Assembly: GCA_035461405.1 (NCBI GenBank)
Contig: DATHVH010000187.1
Location: forward strand, 1 to 7,909
DNA length: 7,909 nucleotides
Origin: Anditalea sp035461405
GTDB taxonomy: Bacteria > Bacteroidota > Bacteroidia > Cytophagales > Cyclobacteriaceae
Direction: 5' to 3'
The position numbers and the translations under genes are program-made. A model generated the notes under the pieces. It was not told the DNA's origin. It saw only the letters and a list, made by a program, of their open reading frames with translations, and did no database searches. Shown here piece after piece: positions 1 through 5,522 of this stretch (its first letter is position 1; each line of letters begins with the position of its first letter).

Positions 1-118
1 CACGAAGACACCAAGTCTCGAAGAAAAAAAACTTAGTGCCTTTGTGGCTGAATATTAAGAATTGCAGGGCCACGAAGACCCGAAGAAAAAAAACTTAGCG
101 CCTTAGTGCCTTTGTGGC
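1..118. repeat. REP-like modular palindrome cluster 1 (two units)
   Basis: Two imperfect inverted-repeat units lie at 1-48 (its first two bases fall outside the window) and 69-118, joined by a 20-nt linker at 49-68. Each unit is made of 8-nt modules. Unit 1 has three left modules (cacgaag, acaccaag, tctcgaag), an A8 loop and two right modules (cttagtgc, ctttgtgg). Unit 2 has two left modules (ccacgaag, acccgaag), A8 and three right modules (cttagcgc, cttagtgc, ctttgtgg). The arms can pair into a hairpin with the A-run as loop. The cluster ends in a tail (119-135) resembling the one after cluster 2. No protein is encoded here. This class of CCACGAAG/CTTTGTGG repeat is found scattered in many bacterial genomes; its mobiliser and function are not known to me. 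Confidence 0.85.
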
Positions 119-132
119 AAAAGACATAACTA

Positions 133-161
133 TTTGGTTGAAATTCAAGTTTTTATATTTA
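133..161 (+). promoter_or_regulatory. weak candidate Bacteroidota promoter for the GxxExxY gene
   Basis: TTTG at 133-136 and TATATTTA at 154-161 resemble the Bacteroidota sigma-ABfr elements (-33 TTTG, -7 TAnnTTTG). The -7 box has one mismatch and the 17-nt spacing is slightly short. The region is very AT-rich, so a chance match is quite possible. It would give a leader of about 35 nt before the ATG at 202. Confidence 0.2.
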
Positions 162-201
162 GATTTTTATACTTTAAATAACTTTTTAAAAAGAACACAA
201 T

Positions 202-594
202 ATGGATTTTGAAGAATTATCACAAAGGGAAGAGCAGATAGGAAAAGCTATTGTCAATGCAGCTTTCATTATTCACAAAGAACTTGGCCCTGGGCTATTG
301 GAAAAGGTATATGAAGTTTGTCTAGCTCATGAATTAAGAAAGGTGGGATATGATGTAAAAAGGCAAATATTGTTACCAATAGTCTATGATGGAATTCAAT
401 TTGATGAAGGCTTAAAACTTGATTTGCTTATCGAAGATTCAGTAATAGTTGAATTAAAAGCAGTAGATAAATTGAATCCAGTATGGGAAGCACAGCTTAT
501 TAGCCATCTAAAACTTACAAAATTAAACTTAGGCTACCTTATAAACTTCAATGTCCCCATAATCAAAAATGGAATCAGGAGATTTAGAAGATAA
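202..594 (+). CDS. GxxExxY family protein (PD-(D/E)XK nuclease-like)
   Basis: A 130-aa protein of the GxxExxY family (Pfam PDDEXK_3 group), full length for the family (about 120-130 aa). The naming motif GLLEKVY is at residues 31-37, inside the typical ELGPGLLEKVYE context. A nuclease-like core follows: D74 in LKLDLLIED, then E84-L-K86 in VIVELKAVDKL, which fits the D-(D/E)xK metal-binding signature. Q98 and the strand LGYLINF (110-116) match the rest of the fold. Nuclease activity is inferred from the fold; I know of no defined substrate for the family. There is no signal peptide or membrane segment, so it should be cytoplasmic. It stands alone, with no co-directional partner nearby, and lies between two clusters of modular palindromes, which suggests an accessory origin. 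The start at 202 is the first ATG and leaves the usual short N-terminus before the family core. No frameshift or missing key residue is seen. Confidence 0.88.
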   Translation: MDFEELSQREEQIGKAIVNAAFIIHKELGPGLLEKVYEVCLAHELRKVGYDVKRQILLPIVYDGIQFDEGLKLDLLIEDSVIVELKAVDKLNPVWEAQLISHLKLTKLNLGYLINFNVPIIKNGIRRFRR

Positions 595-606
595 GACGCT
601 ACGCTT

Positions 607-614
607 AAAACATA
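607..614. repeat. 8-bp direct repeat, left copy (aaaacata)
   Basis: aaaacata directly abuts the first base of palindrome cluster 2. An identical copy lies at 951-958, one base after the cluster's end. The arrangement resembles a target-site duplication, but the sequence is AT-rich and short, so coincidence cannot be excluded. Confidence 0.35.
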
Positions 615-646
615 GCCACGAAGGCGCTAAGACCCAAAGAAAAAAC
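615..646. repeat. orphan left half of a modular palindrome
   Basis: g plus modules ccacgaag (616-623), gcgctaag (624-631) and acccaaag (632-639), then A6 and c. This is a complete left arm and loop with no right arm. The sequence turns to unrelated bases (647-659, including acatatgt) before a full unit begins at 660. It looks like a truncated unit. Its middle module gcgctaag is the exact complement of the right-arm module cttagcgc seen at 94-101 and 933-940. Confidence 0.75.
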
Positions 647-659
647 AATGTGACATATG

Positions 660-949
660 TCCACGAAGACATAAATGCTTAAAGATAAAAAACTTAGTGC
701 CTTTGCGCCTTTGTGGCTGAAATTCAAGGATTGTAGTGCCACTAAGGCCACCAAGTCCCAAAAAAAAACTTAGTGCCTTTGCGCCTTTGTGGCTGAAATT
801 CGAGGATTGTAGTGCCACGAAGACACCAAGTTCCAAAGAAAAAAAACTTAGTGCCTTAGTGCCTTTGTGGTTGAATTTAAAGGATTGTAGTGCCACGAAG
901 ATACCAAGTCCCAAAGAAAAAAATCTTAGTGTCTTAGCGCCTTTGTGGC
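660..949. repeat. REP-like modular palindrome cluster 2 (four units)
   Basis: Four tandem units lie at 660-717, 738-793, 814-871 and 892-949. Three are exactly 58 nt: one base, three 8-nt left modules, an 8-nt A-rich loop, three 8-nt right modules, one base. The unit at 738 is 56 nt, with a 9-nt second module (gccaccaag) and a shortened third module and loop. Linkers at 718-737, 794-813 and 872-891 are each 20 nt and nearly identical (tgaaattcaaggattgtagt in the first). The outermost right module ctttgtgg is identical in every unit; the outermost left module is ccacgaag in three of the four here (ccactaag at 739). Reading frames across this region, on either strand, encode only the repeat itself and should not be taken as genes. 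Confidence 0.88.
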
Positions 950-950
950 A

Positions 951-958
951 AAAACATA
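951..958. repeat. 8-bp direct repeat, right copy (aaaacata)
   Basis: Identical to 607-614; together the two copies bracket palindrome cluster 2. This copy also lies inside a tail (950-967) that resembles the sequence after cluster 1 (119-135), so the match may instead reflect homology of the cluster ends. Confidence 0.35.
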
Positions 959-1027
959 AATCTATTTCCCGAATTTTCCTTATTTTTATCACTATACCCT
1001 TTTTGTTTTTCATCCTAATCTATTTTT

Positions 1028-1723
1028 ATGGATTCGTATACCTCGATTAAAATATCTTCGCTGGCCGAAGAGGATAGACCCAGAGAAAAATTATTGCTCC
1101 AAGGAAGGGCGGCACTGACGGATGCGGAGTTGATAGCCATCCTGATCGGTTCGGGCACCAGGCATACCAGTGCAGTGGATCTAGCGAAGAACATTCTTGG
1201 CAGTGTGGATAATGATCTGGGTCAGCTGGCCAAAATGACTGTAAAGGAACTTCAGAAATTTAAGGGAATAGGGGAGGCAAAGGCTATAAGCATAGTCAGT
1301 GCACTCGAGTTGGGCAGACGGCGCAAAGGTTCGGAGCCTAAGAAGAGGGCCAGGATCACTTCCTCTTCCGATGTGTATGAACTGATGAAACCTGACCTGA
1401 TGGATGAGCCGGTTGAGCATTTTTATATTCTGTTGCTCAACAGGTCGAATCACGTCATTAAAAAATATAAGATCAGTTACGGTGGTACCAGTGCTACCAT
1501 AGCTGATCCGAAAATGATATTTAAAATAGCGTTGGAATATTTGGCTACGGCAATCGTTTTGGTGCACAATCACCCATCCGGAAACCTCCGCCCGTCCCAA
1601 ACTGACATAAATCTCACCAAAAAGCTCGTGGAGGTAGGCAGAAATTTAGATTTAACCGTTATAGATCATGTAATATTCACCGATGTTGGCTACTTTAGCT
1701 TCGCGGATGAAGCTATGATTTGA
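1028..1723 (+). CDS. radC: RadC family JAMM/MPN protein (UPF0758)
   Basis: A 231-aa, full-length chromosomal RadC. The N-terminal domain (about residues 6-100) has the family signature EEDRPREKLLLQG and ALTDAELIAILIGSGT, followed by a helix-hairpin-helix-like stretch LQKFKGIGEAKA (75-86). The C-terminal JAMM/MPN metalloprotease-fold domain (about 108-231) carries H180-N-H182-P-S184-G and D193, with the upstream glutamate E130, so the zinc-binding set looks intact. The biochemical role of RadC is unsettled: the original repair phenotype (radC102) was later traced to recG, and the fold suggests hydrolase activity. ATG at 1028 gives the usual RadC N-terminus; no strong Shine-Dalgarno precedes it, as is common in this phylum. 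The DUF1684 gene starts 7 nt after the stop, so the two are probably co-transcribed. Palindrome cluster 2 ends 78 nt upstream, leaving little room for a promoter; I see no perfect TAnnTTTG box there. Confidence 0.95.
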   Translation: MDSYTSIKISSLAEEDRPREKLLLQGRAALTDAELIAILIGSGTRHTSAVDLAKNILGSVDNDLGQLAKMTVKELQKFKGIGEAKAISIVSALELGRRRKGSEPKKRARITSSSDVYELMKPDLMDEPVEHFYILLLNRSNHVIKKYKISYGGTSATIADPKMIFKIALEYLATAIVLVHNHPSGNLRPSQTDINLTKKLVEVGRNLDLTVIDHVIFTDVGYFSFADEAMI

Positions 1724-1730
1724 GTAAATT

Positions 1731-2348
1731 ATGAACCAAAAATATTTGATATGGGCGGGCGCGGCTATAGTGATCGTAATCGCTATATTTTATGCCCTCT
1801 CTGCAGGAGAGACCACAGAACAGTACGTAGAAAAAATCCAAAAGGAAAGGGAAAGACAATTTAAATACTTGAGGTATAATGCTGACTCTCCCCTGACAGA
1901 GGAGCAAAAGAAAGAATTGGATCAGCTGAACCATTATCCTATAGATCCTGACTATAGGGTGAAGGCCAGAATAGTACCAGTTACTAACCGGGTAATCCTT
2001 GAAATACCACTTACAGATGGGTCTGTAGAGAAGTATGTGAAGCATTCCTACGCCGAATTTACCATAGCGGGAAGTAATGAGAGGCTGCTGCTGTTACAAT
2101 CAGTGAAAGAGCAGGATATGCGAAAGTTTTTCCTAGCTTTTGCAGATGAAACCAGCGCGAACGAAACTTATGGCGGAGGCAGGTACGTAGATGTAAAACT
2201 CGATGGTCAGCATACTGCTACTATCGATTTTAATATGGCTTATAATCCCTACTGTGCCTATAATCCTGACTATGCCTGTCCTATTCCCCCGAGAGAAAAC
2301 CTTTTGGACCTACCAATTCGCGCAGGTGAGAAAAATTACTCTAAATAA
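1731..2348 (+). CDS. DUF1684 family membrane-anchored protein
   Basis: A 205-aa protein recognisable as DUF1684 by its conserved C-terminal half: TYGGGRY (146-152), DFNMAYNPYCAYN (166-178), YACPIPPREN (181-190) and the closing RAGEK (197-201). Cysteines C175 and C183 are 8 residues apart in this block. An N-terminal hydrophobic segment (about 5-25) follows a single lysine and has no lipobox cysteine, so it is either an uncleaved membrane anchor or a signal peptide, and the body should be extracytoplasmic. The stretch SPLTEEQK (53-60) is also typical of the family. No molecular function is established for DUF1684 to my knowledge. It begins 7 nt after radC and ends 52 nt before a terminator, so the two genes likely form one transcript; I infer no functional link from this alone. 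Confidence 0.88.
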   Translation: MNQKYLIWAGAAIVIVIAIFYALSAGETTEQYVEKIQKERERQFKYLRYNADSPLTEEQKKELDQLNHYPIDPDYRVKARIVPVTNRVILEIPLTDGSVEKYVKHSYAEFTIAGSNERLLLLQSVKEQDMRKFFLAFADETSANETYGGGRYVDVKLDGQHTATIDFNMAYNPYCAYNPDYACPIPPRENLLDLPIRAGEKNYSK

Positions 2349-2372
2349 GCTTTTAGGCACGGGCATTTATCT

Positions 2373-2380
2373 TAAATTTG
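2373..2380 (+). promoter_or_regulatory. TAAATTTG, perfect match to Bacteroidota -7 consensus
   Basis: TAAATTTG matches TAnnTTTG exactly and lies 95 nt before pheT. The upstream -33 element is weak (TTTA at 2352-2355, 17-nt spacing). If used, the transcript would run through the hairpin at 2401-2425 before reaching pheT. In an AT-rich gap the match could be chance. Confidence 0.25.
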
Positions 2381-2400
2381 TTGTTGCGAATATGTTTTGT

Positions 2401-2425
2401 GAAAGCCTTTAGGGGCTTTCTTTTT
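2401..2425 (+). terminator. intrinsic terminator after DUF1684 gene (or pheT leader hairpin)
   Basis: gaaagcc (2401-2407) pairs with ggctttc (2414-2420), extendable by one T-G pair to leave a TTAG loop, and is followed by TTTTT at 2421-2425. It most simply ends the radC-DUF1684 transcript. Because a possible promoter box lies upstream at 2373, it could instead act as an attenuator in the pheT leader, but no convincing leader peptide supports this. Confidence 0.75.
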
Positions 2426-2474
2426 ATAAATTGCCTGTAATAATTATTGGAGGCTTTAATTATTCTGTTGATCA

Positions 2475-4886
2475 ATGAAAATTTCTATAAATAGGCTTAA
2501 AGATTTCATACTTCTAAACCATACTTCAGAAGAAATAGCTGATATGCTTACCAAGAGCGGGCTGGAGGTAGAAGGAATCGAACCGTTTGAATCTATCCCC
2601 GGAGGATTAAGAGGCTTTGTGATAGGAGAGATTCTCACTTGTGAGCCTCATCCCAATGCTGATAAGTTAAGTTTGACTACAGTGGATGTGGGTACGGAAA
2701 CCCTGCCCATCGTATGTGGCGCTCCTAATGTTGCCAAAGGGCAGAAAGTTGTCGTTGCCACAGTCGGGACTACTTTATTTCCCAGCACAGGGGAATCGTT
2801 CACCATCAAAAAAGCCAAAATCCGAGGAGAAGCATCCGTAGGGATGATCTGTGCAGAAGATGAACTGGGAATGGGAGAAAGTCATGAGGGTATCATGGTA
2901 CTTAAAACTGATTTGCCAAATGGTGCTTCAGCGGCGGATTACTTTAATATAAGTACTGATGATGTGCTGGAAATCGGCCTTACCCCTAACCGTGCAGACG
3001 CTGCTTCTCATCTCGGAGTGGCAAGAGATCTTAAAGCAATTTTAAAGTCTGAAGTATGTATACCTGCTGTCGAGGAGTTTTCTGTAGACAATATTAGCAG
3101 ACCTTTTCAGGTGGAAGTAGAAGATGCCACTGACTGTCCCCGATATGCAGGTCTTACAATTTCAAATATCAAAGTAGGACCATCACCAGAATGGATTCAA
3201 AATTACCTGAAAGCACTGGATCTAGAACCTATCAATAATATTGTAGACATCACCAACTTTATTCTCCATGACCTGGGGCAGCCACTTCATGCCTTTGATG
3301 CGGATAAGGTGGCTGGTGATAAGATCATAGTAAAGAAGCTGGCTAAGGACGCAGAGTTCACCACTTTAGATGATAAGGTGAGGAAGCTGTCGGGAGAGGA
3401 ACTGATGATCTGTGATGCAGAAGGGGGACTTTGTATAGCAGGGATCTTTGGAGGCAAGGGATCCGGAGTTTCGGAAACAACAACTTCCATATTTCTCGAG
3501 AGTGCCTACTTTTCTCCTGATGTTATCAGAAAGGGAAGTCAGCACCACGGGTTAAAAACAGATGCATCTTTCCGATTTGAACGAGGTACTGATCCGAACA
3601 TGCCTATCTATGCGCTCAAAAGAGCAGCAATCCTTATCAAAGAAATAGCTGGTGGAGAGGTGAGTTCTGAAATTGTAGATTTTTATCCGGACCCTGTGGC
3701 TGATTTTGAAGTACAGGTCACTTATAAAAACATACATCGTCTTATTGGCAAAGAAATAGATAAGCAAGAGATAAAATCTATTTTAGAGCATCTAGAAATA
3801 CAGGTAGTGGATGAAACAGAGCAGGGATTCAAGGCCATAATAAAGCCCTATAGGGTGGATGTGACCAGGGAAGCTGATGTGATCGAAGAGATCTTAAGGA
3901 TATATGGGTTTGACAGGGTAGAGCTTACCGAGCACTACCAGTCAGACTACCTTGCAGAGCATCCCGCCAAAGATGGTAACAAATTACAGTACAGGTTATC
4001 AGAACTACTGGCTGGATTTGGCTTTCAGGAAATTATAACCAATTCACTGACCAAGCCACTTTATGCAGAGAAATCCGAATTTCTTGATACAGGAGATAAC
4101 GTAGAAATACTTAATAAGCTAAGTGAAGACCTTGGGGTAATGAGACAGAGTCTCTTATTTTCGGGCTTGGAAGTTTTATCTCACAATATTAATAGAAGAC
4201 AAAAGGATCTCCGCTTATTTGAATTCGGTACTGTTTACCGCAAATCAAATGAAGGTTATCAGGAGGATAATGTTTTGTCAATATTTTTAACAGGGGACAA
4301 AGCTGCTGAAAGTTGGCTGGAACCCTCCAAGCCGGTGAGTTTTCCGGATCTCTATGGGGTCGTAGAAAGAATTCTTGAGAAACTAAACCTTCCGGATCTT
4401 GATCTGGAGATAATACATGATCAGCCCTTTGCCTATGCACTTCAATTATCTTTAGGTAATAAATTGGTAGGTAAAATAGGTTTAGTTAATGATAAAATCG
4501 CTAGATTGGCTGAAGTGAAGCAGGAAGTGTTTTATGCAGAGCTCAACTGGGGTTATCTATTAAAAAAATCTTCTGGATTAAAGCAATATGCTGAGATTTC
4601 GAAATTCCCTGAAGTAAGAAGGGATCTTTCTTTGGTAATAGACAGAAGTATAACCTTTGATGCTATCAGGAAGATAGCAATCAAATCGGGCGGCAAGCTT
4701 TTAAAAAGGATAGGTGTATTTGATGTCTATCAGGGAGATAAGATAGATGAAGGTAAAAAGGCATACGCTTTGAGCTTTTATCTGCAGGATTTAGAAAATA
4801 CTTTGACGGACAAAGTAATAGATAAAACCATGGGAAGACTGATGCAGTCTTTTGAAAATGAAATTAATGCTTTGATTAGAAAATAG
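2475..4886 (+). CDS. pheT: phenylalanine--tRNA ligase beta subunit
   Basis: An 803-aa protein of normal length for the bacterial-type beta chain of the alpha2-beta2 enzyme that charges tRNA-Phe. Domains in order: N-terminal segment MKISINRLKDFI; an EMAPII-like tRNA-binding OB fold (about 43-155) with HPNADKL at 59-65; GLTPNRADAASHLGVARDL (168-186); the B3/B4 editing region (about 210-395) with LGQPLHAFD at 267-275 and FRFERGTDP at 367-374; the B5 domain ending in YRVDVTREADVIEEILRIYG (459-478), with the acidic metal-binding residues; the inactive class II synthetase-like core (about 480-690); and the C-terminal anticodon-binding FDX-ACB domain (about 708-803), opening with FPEVRRDLSLVID (711-723). 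It acts in the cytoplasm with PheS, which is not in this window; separate pheS and pheT loci are common in this phylum. ATG at 2475 gives the canonical N-terminus. The next gene starts one base after its stop, pointing to translational coupling. Confidence 0.98.
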   Translation: MKISINRLKDFILLNHTSEEIADMLTKSGLEVEGIEPFESIPGGLRGFVIGEILTCEPHPNADKLSLTTVDVGTETLPIVCGAPNVAKGQKVVVATVGTTLFPSTGESFTIKKAKIRGEASVGMICAEDELGMGESHEGIMVLKTDLPNGASAADYFNISTDDVLEIGLTPNRADAASHLGVARDLKAILKSEVCIPAVEEFSVDNISRPFQVEVEDATDCPRYAGLTISNIKVGPSPEWIQNYLKALDLEPINNIVDITNFILHDLGQPLHAFDADKVAGDKIIVKKLAKDAEFTTLDDKVRKLSGEELMICDAEGGLCIAGIFGGKGSGVSETTTSIFLESAYFSPDVIRKGSQHHGLKTDASFRFERGTDPNMPIYALKRAAILIKEIAGGEVSSEIVDFYPDPVADFEVQVTYKNIHRLIGKEIDKQEIKSILEHLEIQVVDETEQGFKAIIKPYRVDVTREADVIEEILRIYGFDRVELTEHYQSDYLAEHPAKDGNKLQYRLSELLAGFGFQEIITNSLTKPLYAEKSEFLDTGDNVEILNKLSEDLGVMRQSLLFSGLEVLSHNINRRQKDLRLFEFGTVYRKSNEGYQEDNVLSIFLTGDKAAESWLEPSKPVSFPDLYGVVERILEKLNLPDLDLEIIHDQPFAYALQLSLGNKLVGKIGLVNDKIARLAEVKQEVFYAELNWGYLLKKSSGLKQYAEISKFPEVRRDLSLVIDRSITFDAIRKIAIKSGGKLLKRIGVFDVYQGDKIDEGKKAYALSFYLQDLENTLTDKVIDKTMGRLMQSFENEINALIRK

Positions 4887-4887
4887 A

Positions 4888-5172
4888 ATGATCCACGAGG
4901 AACTCCATCGTCTTGAGCGACTTGCTCATCAGGTTACTAAAAAGATACATCAGTTAGAAACAGAAAAAGCGGCGTTGCAAGAAGAGCTGGATAGGGCAAA
5001 TACTATCTTGCGTGAGCGAGATGAAAGCTTGGATCATTTTAAAAATCAAATTAAAATTAGTAAAATTGTAAATAACATACCGGTAGAAAACACAGAGTCT
5101 GCCGAATTGAGAGAAAAGATCAATAATTATATAAAAGAAATCGATAAGATAATCACTTATTTGTCTGAATGA
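4888..5172 (+). CDS. small coiled-coil protein upstream of ZapA (possible ZapA partner)
   Basis: A 94-aa, highly charged protein with no signal peptide or membrane segment. Residues 9-48 form an almost unbroken heptad pattern with 3-4 spacing at L9, A13, V16, I20, L23, K27, L30, L34, A37, L41, R44 and L48, so a dimeric coiled coil is likely. A linker with a proline (VNNIPVENTE, 61-70) leads to a second short helix, SAELREKINNYIKEIDKIITYL (71-92). I do not recognise a named family. It starts one base after pheT and ends one base before zapA, so it is very likely co-translated with both. By analogy with Caulobacter ZauP, a coiled-coil protein encoded just upstream of zapA that works with ZapA on the Z ring, it could be a cell-division partner of the ZapA encoded here. 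This rests on gene order and architecture, not on sequence similarity I can test. A ZapB-like role is an alternative. Confidence 0.85.
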   Translation: MIHEELHRLERLAHQVTKKIHQLETEKAALQEELDRANTILRERDESLDHFKNQIKISKIVNNIPVENTESAELREKINNYIKEIDKIITYLSE

Positions 5173-5173
5173 T

Positions 5174-5458
5174 ATGAATACACTTTCCATTAAAATAAAA
5201 ATAGGAGATAGAGAATATCCTATGAAAGTAAAAGTGGAAGATGAAGCCAAGATCAGACGAGCGGGTAAATTAATTAATGATAAACTTAAAAGATATAGAG
5301 AAGAATTTGGTTTGGATGACAGGCAGGATTTATTAGCAATGGTCGCATTTGACTGTATGGTAGAGACCATGGAGTCGAGTGAAGTGAACTCAGAAGAGAG
5401 TGATCAGATCAAATCCACCCTAACCCAAATCAATGACCAATTAACATCCTTGATATAA
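5174..5458 (+). CDS. zapA: cell division protein ZapA
   Basis: A 94-aa protein of the ZapA family, which binds FtsZ and bundles protofilaments at the division site. The N-terminal domain has the family's beta pattern and motif: SIKIKIGDREYPMKVKVEDEAKIRRAGKLIN (5-35), in which I-G-D-R-E-Y-P and the arginine-rich helix start are typical. The middle DDRQDLLAMVAFDCMVE (48-64) corresponds to the conserved D-x-x-x-L-L-A-M-V-A helix, and the C-terminal helix (about 65-94) would form the tetramerisation coiled coil. It is cytoplasmic. The start at 5174 follows the stop of the coiled-coil gene by one base. A 64-nt gap without an evident terminator separates it from rny, so rny may be read through from here. 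Length and motifs are ordinary for the Bacteroidota version. Confidence 0.93.
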   Translation: MNTLSIKIKIGDREYPMKVKVEDEAKIRRAGKLINDKLKRYREEFGLDDRQDLLAMVAFDCMVETMESSEVNSEESDQIKSTLTQINDQLTSLI

Positions 5459-5522
5459 TTATAAAGTAACTCAAATCGGGACTTTTTAATAACTGCCGGT
5501 AGGTCTAAACCAAAATATACCT

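Noticed and set aside
615..949. CRISPR array
   Set aside because: The conserved parts are 56-58 nt palindromes and the intervening 20 nt are also conserved, the reverse of repeat-spacer structure; no cas gene is present.
627..1013. 128-aa minus-strand reading frame with repeated HKGAKALSFF-like blocks
   Set aside because: Antisense translation of the palindrome cluster. The internal protein repeats come from the DNA repeats, not from a repeat protein.
736..1050. 104-aa + strand reading frame running into the start of radC
   Set aside because: It is the translation of three palindrome units; the peptide repeats the same block (LCxLVPLWL-type) because the DNA repeats. It overlaps the radC start by 23 nt in another frame and has no independent support.
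1181..1600. 139-aa minus-strand reading frame inside radC
   Set aside because: Lies wholly opposite a clear, conserved coding region and shows no recognisable domain.
2203..2412. 69-aa + strand frame overlapping the end of the DUF1684 gene
   Set aside because: It is an alternative frame across the most conserved DUF1684 motifs and ends in the terminator stem; the overlapping DUF1684 frame is the real gene.
2349..2474. T-box leader for pheT
   Set aside because: The 126-nt gap is too short for a T-box and lacks the conserved T-box bulge sequence; T-boxes are mainly found in Firmicutes and Actinobacteria.
5459..5522. 6S RNA gene next to zapA
   Set aside because: In enterobacteria ssrS neighbours zapA, but here the gap is only 64 nt and has no long imperfect hairpin.
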